Positions 16,280 to 24,411 of a stretch of DNA of 40,310 nt are shown in pieces. The notes below the pieces were generated by a model that ran no database searches, had not been told where the DNA came from, and saw only the letters and a list, made by a program, of their open reading frames with translations. The translations under genes were made by a program, and so were the position numbers. Location of the stretch: positions 1 to 40,310 of the forward strand of contig NZ_PVZF01000020.1 in NCBI RefSeq assembly GCF_003002055.1, read 5' to 3'. The stretch is from Kineococcus rhizosphaerae (GTDB lineage: Bacteria > Actinomycetota > Actinomycetes > Actinomycetales > Kineococcaceae). How positions within the stretch are numbered: the first letter of the stretch is position 1; the number at the start of each line of letters is the position of its first letter.

Positions 16280-16720
16280 ATGGGGAACGGGTCGACCACC
16301 GCGGGGCCCGACCGGGTCCTGCCCCTGCTGCAGCAGTTGTTCGAGGTCTCGGCCGCGTTGAACGTCGAAGTGGGCAAGGCCCTGGCGGAGTTCGACGTGT
16401 CCGGCTCCGCCGGTGGCCTGCTGTGGTTGCTGGACCCCGACCGCCCGCCCCTGCGGATGCGGGAGATCGCCCGCTCACTGGGGTGCGACCCGTCCAACGT
16501 GACGCTCATGGGCGACAAGCTCGAAGAGGCCGGTCTCCTCGTCCGACGGCCCCACCCGGACGACAAGCGCTCCAGGGTCCTGGAACTCACCGAGTCCGGG
16601 AGGCACCTGCGCCAGCGGCTCCTCGACCGCGTGGTCGCGGCCACTCCCCTGCCCACGCTCACCGTCCGCGAGCAGGACCAGCTGCGGCACCTCCTCGCCA
16701 AGTTGAGCAACGCCTCCTGA
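16280..16720 (+). CDS. MarR family transcriptional regulator
   Basis: A 146-aa MarR-type winged-helix repressor. The core has LRMREIARSLGCDPSNVTLMGDKLEEAGLLVRR, then the wing PHPDDKRSRVLELTESG, then a C-terminal dimer helix. The ATG at 16280 is preferred to the GTG at 16271 because of the -10 element spacing. It is divergent from the quinone oxidoreductase and next to two matching palindromes, so it most likely senses an electrophile or phenolic compound and controls itself and that reductase. The ligand is unknown. Confidence 0.88.
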   Translation: MGNGSTTAGPDRVLPLLQQLFEVSAALNVEVGKALAEFDVSGSAGGLLWLLDPDRPPLRMREIARSLGCDPSNVTLMGDKLEEAGLLVRRPHPDDKRSRVLELTESGRHLRQRLLDRVVAATPLPTLTVREQDQLRHLLAKLSNAS

Positions 16721-16776
16721 CGCCGCGGACCGACGCGACCGGGAGAACGGCCGACGAGCGCGATCGGGCCTGCGGC

Positions 16777-17169
16777 TCAGCGGGAGCCGACGCCGGGATC
16801 GACGCCGGGCGCGTCGGCCTCGAGGGCGTCGAGGACCGCCTCCCCGTTGACCCGGGCCCACAGGGCCAGTTCGCGGACGGGGCCGGTCAGGCTGGATCCC
16901 AGCGGCGTGAGTTCGTACTGCGCGCGGTGCGCCTCACCCGGGTGGGGTTCGCGACGCACGAGGCCGTGGGCCTGCAGCCGGCGCAGGGTCTGGGTGAGCA
17001 CCTTGCGGGAGATGCCGCCGATCGACTCGACCAGTTCGCCGTGCCGTCTCGGTCCTCGACTGAGCGCGGCCAGCACGACCACCGACCACTTGTCGGCGAT
17101 GACCTCCACCGTCAGGCGCGCGGGGCAATCGGCGAGGAAGAGCTGTTCCTCAGCGGGGTCGTACACCAC
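16777..17169 (-). CDS. HxlR family transcriptional regulator
   Basis: A 130-aa HxlR-type winged-helix protein. Features are an N-terminal Cys (LADCPARL), which is typical of the redox or thiol-sensing HxlR group. The VEVIADKWSVVVLAALSRGPRRHGEL helix-turn-helix follows, then ISRKVLTQTLRRLQAHGLVRR and the wing AQYELTPLG. The start is GTG at 17169 or, if leaderless behind TACCGT, GTG at 17166; no clear ribosome binding site. The much longer open frame to 18234 on this strand is antisense to the reductase gene and is rejected. Divergent from the reductase at 17239, its probable target. Confidence 0.82.
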   Translation of the reverse strand: MVYDPAEEQLFLADCPARLTVEVIADKWSVVVLAALSRGPRRHGELVESIGGISRKVLTQTLRRLQAHGLVRREPHPGEAHRAQYELTPLGSSLTGPVRELALWARVNGEAVLDALEADAPGVDPGVGSR

Positions 17170-17201
17170 CTCACGGTACCCGCTGGTTCCCGGCACCGGC
17201 C

Positions 17202-17207
17202 TAGCGT
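17202..17207 (+). promoter_or_regulatory. putative -10 of the MDR gene at 17239
   Basis: TAGCGT fits TANNNT and lies 31 nt before the ATG, leaving a normal leader with a GAGGAG ribosome binding site. The 69-bp divergent gap is too short to separate the two promoters, so HxlR binding would affect both. Confidence 0.35.
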
Positions 17208-17238
17208 CGGCACTCCCCCTGAGCGTGAGGAGCAGCAG

Positions 17239-18165
17239 ATGAAGATCATCACCCAGCACGAGCTCGGCGGTCCCGAGGTGCTCACCGTTCGCGATGCCCC
17301 GACACCCCGGCCGATGCCGACCGAGGTTCTCGTGCGGGTCGCCGCCGTCGGACTCAACCCCCTGGAGGCACGGCTGCGCGCCGAAGGCAGTCCCCTGCTC
17401 GGACCTCCACCGTTCACCCTCGGCTGGGACGTCAGCGGCGTGGTCGAGGAAGCGCTCACCTGGCGGTTGAGGCCGGGCGACGAGGTGTTCGGCATGTCGC
17501 TCTTCCCCCGGCCGGCCAGCACCTACGCCGAGTTCGCAGCGGTACCGGCGCTGCACCTGGTGCGCAAGCCGGCCTCGCTCTCGCACGTCGAAGCGGCCGC
17601 CCTGCCCAGCGTGGGACTGACCGCCTGGCAGGGGCTGGTCGACCTGGCCGCGGTGGGCGAGGGTGACCGCGTCCTGGTCCTGGGCGGTGGCGGCGGGGTC
17701 GGGCACGTCGCGATCCAGATCGCCGCTGCGCTGGGCGCTCACGTCATCACCACCGTCAGCCCGGACAAGCGGAGTTTCGTCGAAACCCTCGGCGTGGCGG
17801 AGGTCGTGGACCACACCCGGGTCGCGGTCGCCGACGCGGTCGCCGGCGTGGACGTGGTGCTGGACACCCTGGGAGGGCAGGCCGTGCACGCCTGCCTGCC
17901 CGCGGTGCGCCCAGGCGGTCACGTGGTGACAGCGGCCGCCGAGGACGACGAGCAGCTCGTCGCCGCGGTCGAGGCGGCGGGCCTGCGGCTCAGCGGCATC
18001 GCCGTGGACCCCGACCCGATCGCCTTGCGCGGTCTGGTCGACCTGGTCGAACGGGGACGGCTGCGGGTCCACGTGCAGGAGACGTTCCCCTTCCAGGACG
18101 TCGTCCGGGCCCACCGCCGCCTGGACGGCGGACACCTGCGCGGCAAGCTCGTCCTGACCCTCTGA
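17239..18165 (+). CDS. zinc-binding-dehydrogenase-like MDR oxidoreductase
   Basis: A 308-aa MDR enzyme. N-terminal MKIITQHELGGPEVLTV and EVLVRVAAVGLNPLEARLR form the GroES-like part. LGWDVSGVVEE and VLVLGGGGGVGHVAIQIAAALGAHVITTVS form the NADP-binding part, and the C-terminus is GGHLRGKLVLTL. There are no zinc-binding cysteine clusters, so quinone or enone reduction is likely. Start ATG has GAGGAG 8 nt upstream. HxlR regulators commonly sit next to such enzymes and respond to electrophiles, which supports a detoxification role; inference. Confidence 0.87.
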   Translation: MKIITQHELGGPEVLTVRDAPTPRPMPTEVLVRVAAVGLNPLEARLRAEGSPLLGPPPFTLGWDVSGVVEEALTWRLRPGDEVFGMSLFPRPASTYAEFAAVPALHLVRKPASLSHVEAAALPSVGLTAWQGLVDLAAVGEGDRVLVLGGGGGVGHVAIQIAAALGAHVITTVSPDKRSFVETLGVAEVVDHTRVAVADAVAGVDVVLDTLGGQAVHACLPAVRPGGHVVTAAAEDDEQLVAAVEAAGLRLSGIAVDPDPIALRGLVDLVERGRLRVHVQETFPFQDVVRAHRRLDGGHLRGKLVLTL

Positions 18166-18194
18166 CCCCCCGCCGGTTCCCCGGACCCGGGGGG
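18166..18194 (+). terminator. GC-rich hairpin after the MDR gene
   Basis: CCCCCCG (18166-18172) can pair with the G-rich run ending at 18194. It directly follows the stop codon. There is no U-tract; confidence is limited by the general GC richness. Confidence 0.35.
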
Positions 18195-18242
18195 CGTCGG
18201 CCGGAGGGCGGGTCCCCGCGTCGTGCGGGATCACCCCCCGAC

Positions 18243-18286
18243 GTCAACAAGGGTTGACGAATCCCCGATCGTCAACGAAAGTTGAC
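18243..18286. promoter_or_regulatory. paired GTCAAC-n4-GTTGAC palindromes
   Basis: Two perfect inverted repeats, GTCAACAAGGGTTGAC (18243-18258) and GTCAACGAAAGTTGAC (18271-18286). Starts are 28 bp apart, and the second ends 2 nt before the ATG of the HTH gene. The half-site TTGAC also resembles a -35 hexamer. They are likely operators for the small HTH protein or a stress regulator. I do not recognise them as HspR or ClgR sites. Confidence 0.7.
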
Positions 18287-18288
18287 TC

Positions 18289-18510
18289 ATGACCGGCCCC
18301 ACCGACCAGGACGTCCTGGTCACCCGCAGCACCGACGCCGACCCCGCCGTGGGCCTGCGCGCCGTCGCGGCCCTGCGCCGCCTCCTCGAGAAGCTCGAGG
18401 ACCTCCAGGTCGCGCAGGCCCGCCGCCTGGGCTGGTCGTGGGCGGACATCGCCGAGGCCCTCGGGGTCAGCAAGCAGGCCGTCCACAAGAAGCACTCCCG
18501 CCGGATCTGA
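18289..18510 (+). CDS. small HTH DNA-binding protein
   Basis: A 73-aa protein. Residues about 20-45 form a helix (LRAVAALRRLLEKLEDLQVAQARRLG) and 48-70 a helix-turn-helix (SWADIAEALGVSKQAVHKKHSRRI). Nothing else is present, so it is a bare DNA-binding unit that probably acts as a dimer. ATG at 18289 immediately follows the second palindrome, with no room for a ribosome binding site. It precedes the Clp_N gene by 25 nt, an arrangement I recall from many actinobacteria. It probably represses its own operon through the palindromes; inference. Confidence 0.8.
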   Translation: MTGPTDQDVLVTRSTDADPAVGLRAVAALRRLLEKLEDLQVAQARRLGWSWADIAEALGVSKQAVHKKHSRRI

Positions 18511-18535
18511 CCCACCGTCGCACCAGGAGGAACCC

Positions 18536-19093
18536 GTGTTCGAACGCTTCACGAAACCCGCCCGCGCGGCCGTCGTGCGGGCGCAGGAGGAGGCCCGGGC
18601 CCTGCAGCACCACCGCATCGGCGCCGAGCACGTCCTGCTCGGGGTCCTGGCGACCCCGAGCGTGGCCCAGCGCGTCGTCGGCCCCGTCGACCTGGACACC
18701 CTGCGGGACCTCGTGCGCCGGCACGCGGCCGGGGAACGCGACGCCGAGGCCCTGCGCAGCCTCGGCATCGACCTCGACGAGGTCCGCCGCCGGGCCGAGG
18801 AGTCCTTCGGGCCCGGTGCGCTGGACACGGGACGTCCACGTCGGCGGCTGTTCGGCCGGGGCGCGCCGTCCACGCACGTCCCGTTCGACCGGAGCGGGAA
18901 GAAGGTGCTGGAGGACGCGCTGCGCGCCGCGCTCTCCCTGCGGCACAACTACGTCGGGACGGAGCACATCCTGCTGGCCGTCCTCGGGCGGCCGGAGGGG
19001 ACCGCCGCGACGGTGCTGCGCGAAGCCGGCGTCACCCTCGACCGCGAGAGCGCGACGGAGCAGGTGCTGGCGGAGATCCGGCGCTCGGCCTGA
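18536..19093 (+). CDS. Clp N-terminal repeat protein (stand-alone)
   Basis: A 185-aa protein containing two Clp_N repeats: residues 2-60 (FERFTKPARAAVVRAQEEA, HRIGAEHVLLGVLA) and about 118-180 (FDRSGKKVLEDALRAALSL, NYVGTEHILLAVLG). No AAA+ ATPase module follows, unlike ClpA/ClpC. In ClpC this domain binds adaptors and substrates, so the free domain may act as an adaptor, decoy or regulator of ClpC; inference. GTG start with AGGAGG 6 nt upstream. The operon partner is the HTH gene upstream. It is convergent with the ABC permease gene, 23 nt away. Confidence 0.87.
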   Translation: MFERFTKPARAAVVRAQEEARALQHHRIGAEHVLLGVLATPSVAQRVVGPVDLDTLRDLVRRHAAGERDAEALRSLGIDLDEVRRRAEESFGPGALDTGRPRRRLFGRGAPSTHVPFDRSGKKVLEDALRAALSLRHNYVGTEHILLAVLGRPEGTAATVLREAGVTLDRESATEQVLAEIRRSA

Positions 19094-19116
19094 TCTGTCG
19101 GGGCGCGGTCACGTCC

Positions 19117-20991
19117 TCACCGGAACGACGAACCCCTCGTCCGGGAACTCACCCGGAACCCCGCGGGCAGCACGCCGGCCGCCACGACGAGCACCGCGGC
19201 GGCGACCACCCCGGTGCTCACCGGGACGTCCACGGCGGGCAGCGGAACTCCCGTCAGCGCGTACCCCACCCCGGTCAGCGCGGGAAGGACCGCGACGATC
19301 CCCACCACGACGGCGACGGCCGCGGTGACGGCGGCCTCGACCGCCAGCACCCGCCGCAGCTGCCCGGCGCTCGCCCCGGTGCGCGACAGCAGCGCGAACT
19401 CCCCGCGCCGCTGGACCGTCTGCCGCCGCAGCGTGGTCGCCGCCGCGGCGGCGATGAACGCCAGCAGCGCCACGAGCAGCCCCAGGGAGAACCGCGCCGA
19501 GTCGCGGGCGTCGTCGACGGCGGCCGCCACGAAACCCTCCCGGTCGCTGACCTGCAACCCCATCGCCGTCAGGGCACGTTCGCCGGCCCGCCGGTCCGCG
19601 CCCGGGGCGAGCCGGACCAGGAACTGCACCGGCCCCGCGGTGGGGGGAGAACCGATCGCGTAGTCGCCGAAACCCAGCCCCCGCTCGTAGACGGCGACGA
19701 CCGTGCGCCGCTCGACCCGCCCGGAGTCGATCCGGACCTCCACGGGGTCCCCGACCCCGACGCCGGTGAACTCGACCGCGTCCCGCCCGACGGCGATCGT
19801 GGCGGGCCGGTCCAGGTCCCGCAGCGACCCCGAACTCACGGCGAGGTCGAGCCCGGACCGGTCGGCCCCGAGGGTCCGGACCGTCGCGGCCTCCCACGAC
19901 AACCTGCCGCCGAGGTCGTCGTCGTCGAGGTCGACGCGCACCGACGCGGGCAGGCTGCCGCTGACCGTCACCCCGCTGACCCCCGCGACGGCGGCCACGG
20001 ACCGGATGTCGGGGGTCGTGAGCCCGTCCGCCGTGGCGACGAGGTCCGCGCGCAGCCCGGCGCGCACCTGGTCCCCGGCCGCACGCACGACCGCCTGGTT
20101 CGTCCCGCTCTGCACGACCCCCAGGCTGACGAGGAGCGCCAGCGGCACCACGGCCGCCGAGACCCGGCGCGCCGAACCCCGCAGGTTCAGCAGGGCGAGG
20201 GTCGTCGCGGCGCCCCGCCCGCCGATGCGGCCGACGGCCCGCCCGGCGGCCCAGCGCACCAGCAGCGGCCCGGCCAGCGCCGCGGCCACCACGAGCAGCA
20301 GGGCCGAACTCGCCGCCGTCGCGGTCGCGGTCGTACCCGACGACGCGGCGGGGGTGCCGGCGGCGGCCAGTCCCGTGGCGGCCAGCGCGGCCGCGGTCCA
20401 CGTCCGGGCCCGGGCCACGGGGGCGAGGTCGGCGGTGCTGTCACGCACGGCCGCGGTCGGGCTCGGGCGGGTCACCTCCCGCCCGGCGAGCGCGGCGACG
20501 ACCCAGCCGGTCGGCACGAGGAGGAGGACGGTCACCAGCAGCGGTACGAGCGAGGGGTCCAGCCGCCACCCCGCCGGCACGGCCCCGACCGCGACGAGCA
20601 GCGAGGTCGCCCGCGGCGCCAGCGCCGTCCCGGCCAGGGCCCCCGGCGGGACGACGGCCAGCACGAGCACGAGGACCTCGGCGCGGATCGCGGCCCGCAC
20701 CTGACGCCCGGTGGCCCCGACGGCGCGCAGCAGCGCGAACTCGCGGCGGCGCTCGCGCAGCGCGCCCGAGAGCACGCCGGACACGACGAGGACGACCACG
20801 AGCAGGAGGGTGCCCCCGAAGGACCCGGTCGCCGCCAGCAGCAGCGGGAGGTCGTCGGACCGGACGGCGGCCTGGCCCCAGGCGGCCGTCGCCCCGAGCA
20901 GCGTCGCGGCGAGCGCGACGATCCCGGCGGCGCCCAGGAACCCGGAACGGTTCACCCGCAGGGAACGGACCGCGGTGCGCACGCCCCTCAC
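19117..20991 (-). CDS. ABC transporter permease, FtsX/MacB-like
   Basis: A 624-aa membrane protein with two FtsX-like modules. The first region has helices near residues 18-40 and 52-75, followed by the ERRREFALLRAVGATGRQVR motif. More helices lie near 105-130, 148-170 and 215-245. A large extracytoplasmic domain covers about 285-500. The second module has helices at about 505-530, then RRGEFALLSRTGASAGQLRRVLAVE, then two to three further helices. GTG start overlaps the ATPase stop (GTGA), so the two are one transporter. Function in this class ranges from lipoprotein and peptide export to antibiotic resistance; no regulator is adjacent, so the substrate is open. Confidence 0.88.
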   Translation of the reverse strand: MRGVRTAVRSLRVNRSGFLGAAGIVALAATLLGATAAWGQAAVRSDDLPLLLAATGSFGGTLLLVVVLVVSGVLSGALRERRREFALLRAVGATGRQVRAAIRAEVLVLVLAVVPPGALAGTALAPRATSLLVAVGAVPAGWRLDPSLVPLLVTVLLLVPTGWVVAALAGREVTRPSPTAAVRDSTADLAPVARARTWTAAALAATGLAAAGTPAASSGTTATATAASSALLLVVAAALAGPLLVRWAAGRAVGRIGGRGAATTLALLNLRGSARRVSAAVVPLALLVSLGVVQSGTNQAVVRAAGDQVRAGLRADLVATADGLTTPDIRSVAAVAGVSGVTVSGSLPASVRVDLDDDDLGGRLSWEAATVRTLGADRSGLDLAVSSGSLRDLDRPATIAVGRDAVEFTGVGVGDPVEVRIDSGRVERRTVVAVYERGLGFGDYAIGSPPTAGPVQFLVRLAPGADRRAGERALTAMGLQVSDREGFVAAAVDDARDSARFSLGLLVALLAFIAAAAATTLRRQTVQRRGEFALLSRTGASAGQLRRVLAVEAAVTAAVAVVVGIVAVLPALTGVGYALTGVPLPAVDVPVSTGVVAAAVLVVAAGVLPAGFRVSSRTRGSSFR

Positions 20992-21788
20992 CGCCCGAGG
21001 TCCAGGAGGCGGGACGCGATCTCGTGGGCACCGCTGCGGGGCAACCGGTCCTGCACCCGGCCGTCGGCGAGGAACACCACCTCGTCGGCCCGCTCGGCGG
21101 CCCGCGGGTCGTGCGTCACGAGGACGAGCGTGCGGCCCAGGTCGTCCACGGCCGAGCGCAGCAGGGTCAGGACCTGCTCGGCGGCCCGCACGTCGAGGGC
21201 GCCGGTGGGTTCGTCGGCGAACACGACGTCGGGCTCGGTGACCAGGGCGCGGGCGATGGCGACGCGTTGCGCCTGACCACCGGACAGTTCCGCGGGCAGC
21301 CGCCGTTGCAGGCCGTCCAGCCCCACGGAACCCAGCAGCGAGCGGACCCGCCCGGCCGCGACGTGCCGTCCCGCGAGGGTCACCGGCAGCGCGACGTTCT
21401 CGGCGACGGTGAGGTGGGGGACGAGGTCGTAGCCCTGGAAGACGAACCCCACGTGGTCGCGGCGGACCCGGGTGACGTCGTCGGGACGCAGCGCACCGAG
21501 GTCGCGCCCGGCGATCCGGACGGTCCCGGAGGTGGGGCGTTCGAGCCCGGCCGCGCAGTTCAGGAACGTGGACTTGCCCGACCCCGAGGGCCCCATGACG
21601 GCGGTGAACGTCCCCGGCGCGATCGTCAGGGTCACCGCGTCGAGCGCGACGGTCACGTCGGGGCCGTTCGGGAAGTGCTTGGTGACGGCGTCGAGCTGGA
21701 CGGCCGCAGCGGTCTGCGGCGGCCGGGTCGGGGTGGGCTGGGGCTGGGGCACGGGAACTCCCGGGGTCGCGGTCCTCACGCGATCCAT
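20988..21788 (-). CDS. ABC transporter ATP-binding protein, MacB/LolD-like
   Basis: A 266-aa ATPase with all catalytic motifs: Walker A GPSGSGKS (66-73), Q-loop near 118 (VFQGYDLVPHLT), signature LSGGQ (168-172), Walker B VVFADEPTGALD (188-199) and the switch His in VTHD. The first 30 residues are Pro/Thr-rich and precede the domain. ATG at 21788 is chosen; the frame extends much further upstream but is antisense to the TetR gene. It forms an exporter with the overlapping FtsX-like permease. 21789-21878 is intergenic, with TTGACA at 21865 belonging to the divergent TetR promoter. Confidence 0.92.
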   Translation of the reverse strand: MDRVRTATPGVPVPQPQPTPTRPPQTAAAVQLDAVTKHFPNGPDVTVALDAVTLTIAPGTFTAVMGPSGSGKSTFLNCAAGLERPTSGTVRIAGRDLGALRPDDVTRVRRDHVGFVFQGYDLVPHLTVAENVALPVTLAGRHVAAGRVRSLLGSVGLDGLQRRLPAELSGGQAQRVAIARALVTEPDVVFADEPTGALDVRAAEQVLTLLRSAVDDLGRTLVLVTHDPRAAERADEVVFLADGRVQDRLPRSGAHEIASRLLDLGR

Positions 21789-21864
21789 GCTCGGGAACCG
21801 CGGCGGGCCGTCGCGAGCGGCGCAGGGAGGCACTCGGCGGGCTCCACCCTTCGACGCAAGAGGG

Positions 21865-21893
21865 TTGACATCGAGGCTTTGTGACTGTTCACT
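21865..21893 (+). promoter_or_regulatory. putative -35/-10 of the TetR gene
   Basis: TTGACA (21865-21870), a 17-nt spacer, and TTCACT (21888-21893) lie 7 nt before the ATG at 21901, suggesting a leaderless transcript. The -10 is weak. The operator-like motif starting at 21879 overlaps it. Confidence 0.45.
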
Positions 21894-21901
21894 CACACAC
21901 A
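21879..21901. promoter_or_regulatory. operator-like motif, copy 1
   Basis: TTGTGACTG followed by a CACACACA tract ending at the start codon. The same TTGTGACTG-n-CA-n-CACACACA arrangement recurs at 22486-22509 before the MDR gene. Two matching sites next to a TetR gene and its neighbour suggest autoregulation plus target control. Confidence 0.6.
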
Positions 21902-22452
21902 TGGCAGCGACGAGGTCGACCGCGGAGGCGCAGCGGGCGCTCGCCGTCGCGAGCGCGACGCGGGTCTTCGCCCGCGCCGGGTACCACGCGACCCCGGTGG
22001 CCGCCGTGGCCGCGGACGCGGGGATCTCCCCCGCGTACGTGTTCCGCCTCTTCGACGGCAAGCTCGGTCTGTTCACGGCCGCCGTCGACCACTGCTTCGC
22101 CGACGTCGTCGCCGCCCTGCGCGCCGGCGCGGAGCGGGCGGCGGACCGCTCCCCCGAGGCGGTCCTCGACGCCATGGGCCTGGCGTACGCCGAGCTCATC
22201 GCCGACGAGGACCTGCTGAGGTTCCAGGTCCACACCCAGAGCGCCACGGACGTCCCGGAGATCCGGGAGGCCCTGCGCCGCGGGCTCGCCTCGGTCGTCG
22301 ACGTCGTCACCGAACTGTCCGGCGCGACTCCCGAGGCCGTCCAGCGGTTCGTGGCGTGGGGGCAGTTGTGCCACCTCGTCGTCACCGCGGGCCTGGACGA
22401 CGTGCCGAACTCGTGGGCCCGGACCCTCAGCGCGGGCCTGCGCCACTTCTGA
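21901..22452 (+). CDS. TetR family transcriptional regulator
   Basis: A 183-aa TetR-type repressor. The DNA-binding part covers residues about 10-55 (ATRVFARAGYHATPVAAVAADAGISPAYVFRLFDGKLGLF). The ligand domain is all-helical. The recognition helix (GISPAYVFRLF) is typical of the AcrR-like group. ATG start, probably leaderless. The 66-nt gap to the downstream MDR gene holds a second copy of the operator-like motif, so that gene is the likely target. Ligand unknown. Confidence 0.87.
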   Translation: MAATRSTAEAQRALAVASATRVFARAGYHATPVAAVAADAGISPAYVFRLFDGKLGLFTAAVDHCFADVVAALRAGAERAADRSPEAVLDAMGLAYAELIADEDLLRFQVHTQSATDVPEIREALRRGLASVVDVVTELSGATPEAVQRFVAWGQLCHLVVTAGLDDVPNSWARTLSAGLRHF

Positions 22453-22485
22453 CCCCCCACCCGGGGGAGTTCCTCGTGCCCGAAG

Positions 22486-22509
22486 TTGTGACTGACCAAA
22501 CACACACAA
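22486..22509. promoter_or_regulatory. operator-like motif, copy 2
   Basis: TTGTGACTGACCAAACACAC and four further bases up to CACAA form an imperfect palindrome (TTGTG...CACAA). It matches the motif at 21879-21901 in the TTGTGACTG and CACACACA blocks. It lies directly before the AAGGAGAG ribosome binding site of the MDR gene. Confidence 0.6.
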
Positions 22510-22518
22510 GGAGAGACC

Positions 22519-23535
22519 GTGCTCACCACCCGGATCGTCCTGCCCGGCCTCGTCGAACCCGACGGGCTGCGCGTCGAACACACCGACCTCCCCGCCCCCG
22601 CGACCGGGCAGGCCCTCGTCGCGGTCGAGGCCACGGGGGTCTCCTACGCCGAGCAGCAGATGCGCCGCGGGAAGTACTACGACCAGCCGGCGTTCCCGTT
22701 CGTCCCCGGGTACGACCTCGTGGGAACCGTCGTCGAGGTGGGACCGGGAACCCCCGCCGACCTCGTCGGCCGGCGGATCGCCGCCATGACCAAGACCGGC
22801 GGGTGGTCGACCCACGCGCTCGTCGACGTCGGCGACCTCGTCCCGGTGCCCGACGGGGTCGAGGCGGCCGAGGCTTCCACGTTCATCGTCAACGGGGTCA
22901 CGGCCTGGCAGATGCTGCACCGCGGTGCGAGGGTCCGCGCCGGTCAGACGGTCCTCGTCCACGGTGTGAACGGCGGCGTCGGAACCGTCCTCGCGCAACT
23001 GGCCCTGCGCGCCGGGGCCCGCGTCCTCGGCACCGCGTCGGCGCGCCACCACGACGCCCTGCGCGCCCTCGGGGTCGAACCCGTCGACTACCGCGGCGAC
23101 GTCGAGGCCCGGGTGCGCGACCTCGCCCCCAGCGGGGTCGACGCGGTGTTCGACCACGTCGGTGGCGAAGTGCTCGCGGCCTCGCACCGCCTCCTGCGCC
23201 GCGGCGGGACCCTCGTCTCCTACGGCACCGCCGCCACCCGCGACACCACCGGCAACGCGACGCTCCCCATCCTGAAGCTCTTCGTCCGCCTGCAGTGGTG
23301 GAACCTGCGTCCCGGCGGCCACCGGGCCACGTTCTTCAACGTGTGGGCCGGCCGCCGGAACCGGGCCCGGTTCCAGGCCCGGTTCCGCGAGGACCTGACG
23401 CAGGTGTTCGCCCTGCTGGCCCGCGGGGAACTGCGCGCCCACGTCGCGGCCACGTTCCCCCTGGAACGGGCCGCGGACGCGCTGCGGCTGGCGGAGTCGC
23501 GGACCGTCGTCGGCCGCGTCGTGCTGCTGCCCTGA
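22519..23535 (+). CDS. MDR family quinone/enone oxidoreductase
   Basis: A 338-aa medium-chain reductase: GroES-like domain (TGVSYAEQQMRRGKYYDQPAFPFVPGYDLVGTVVEVG) and Rossmann domain (VLVHGVNGGVGTVLAQLALRAGARVLGTAS), with a VFDHVGGE segment. The insertion with LKLFVRLQWWNLRPGG near residues 250-270 is aromatic and basic and differs from the other two MDR proteins of this window. No zinc motif. GTG start with AAGGAGAG 4 nt upstream. Probably controlled by the adjacent TetR protein. Confidence 0.87.
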   Translation: MLTTRIVLPGLVEPDGLRVEHTDLPAPATGQALVAVEATGVSYAEQQMRRGKYYDQPAFPFVPGYDLVGTVVEVGPGTPADLVGRRIAAMTKTGGWSTHALVDVGDLVPVPDGVEAAEASTFIVNGVTAWQMLHRGARVRAGQTVLVHGVNGGVGTVLAQLALRAGARVLGTASARHHDALRALGVEPVDYRGDVEARVRDLAPSGVDAVFDHVGGEVLAASHRLLRRGGTLVSYGTAATRDTTGNATLPILKLFVRLQWWNLRPGGHRATFFNVWAGRRNRARFQARFREDLTQVFALLARGELRAHVAATFPLERAADALRLAESRTVVGRVVLLP

Positions 23536-23553
23536 ACCCGCCCGACCAGAACC

Positions 23554-24396
23554 TCAGCCGACCAGGGCCGGGGAGTTCAACAGCCAGTGCGCGACGCGCC
23601 GCAGGCTCGCGTCGAACGCCGGGCCCGGGCGGTTGAGGTGGCCGTGCTCGGTCCCGGCCTCGCAGCACGAGAACACCGGGGTCCCCGCGAACACCAGGCG
23701 ACGGGTGAACTCGTCGGCCGAACCGCGCAACCCGTCGGCCTCGCTCGTGAGGACGAACGTCGGCGGGAAACCCTCCAGGTCGGCCGTGCCGGGAACGGCG
23801 GGCACCGGGACGTCGCGCTGCTCGGGCCCGAGGAAACCCCGGTACATCGCGGCGACGTCGGCCGCCGACCACCGCTGGTCCTGCGGCAACCCCGCGACCG
23901 CGAGCGCCGCGACGGGGGACTCGGCGGGCGGGACGTCGTGCAGCGTCGGGTAGGCCAGGAACACCGCGGCGGGGACGTCGCCGCCGTCGGCCAGCAGGCG
24001 CAGCACGGCGCCGGCGACGAGGTTCCCACCGGCGCTGGCCCCACCGAGCTGGACGAGCCCGGGCGCCACGCCGGAGCTCAACGCGAGGTCGCGGCCCCAG
24101 CGCCAGGCGGCGAGGACGTCGTCGGAGGGCACCGGGTAGTACGTGCCGGGCCCGGCGAGGCGGTAGCCGACGGCGACGACCAGGATCCCGGACTCCTGGA
24201 GGCGCCGGGCGACGGCGTCGGACTCGGGCATGTCGAGGTCGCCGGCGGCGAAACCTCCGCCGTGGGCCCAGACGAGGGCGGCGGCCGGGGGGCCGGTGGG
24301 GGTGTAGACGCGGACGTCGACGTCGCCGTGGGGTCCGGGGACGGTCCGGTCGGTGATGTCGGGGGTTCTGTCGTCGGTGACGGTCACGGTCGGCAC
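23554..24396 (-). CDS. alpha/beta hydrolase, hormone-sensitive-lipase type esterase
   Basis: A 280-aa carboxylesterase of the HSL family. The oxyanion loop HGGG lies at 45-48, and the nucleophile Ser121 sits in GGASAGG, a variant of the usual GDSAGG. A catalytic Asp is likely in TSEADGLR and a His in EHGHLN near the C-terminus. It hydrolyses short-chain esters or lactones; the natural substrate is unknown. No signal peptide, so cytoplasmic. GTG start 15 nt after the MerR gene stop on the same strand, so the two are probably co-transcribed. Confidence 0.87.
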   Translation of the reverse strand: MPTVTVTDDRTPDITDRTVPGPHGDVDVRVYTPTGPPAAALVWAHGGGFAAGDLDMPESDAVARRLQESGILVVAVGYRLAGPGTYYPVPSDDVLAAWRWGRDLALSSGVAPGLVQLGGASAGGNLVAGAVLRLLADGGDVPAAVFLAYPTLHDVPPAESPVAALAVAGLPQDQRWSAADVAAMYRGFLGPEQRDVPVPAVPGTADLEGFPPTFVLTSEADGLRGSADEFTRRLVFAGTPVFSCCEAGTEHGHLNRPGPAFDASLRRVAHWLLNSPALVG

Positions 24397-24411
24397 GCTA
24401 CCGGGGGCGGT

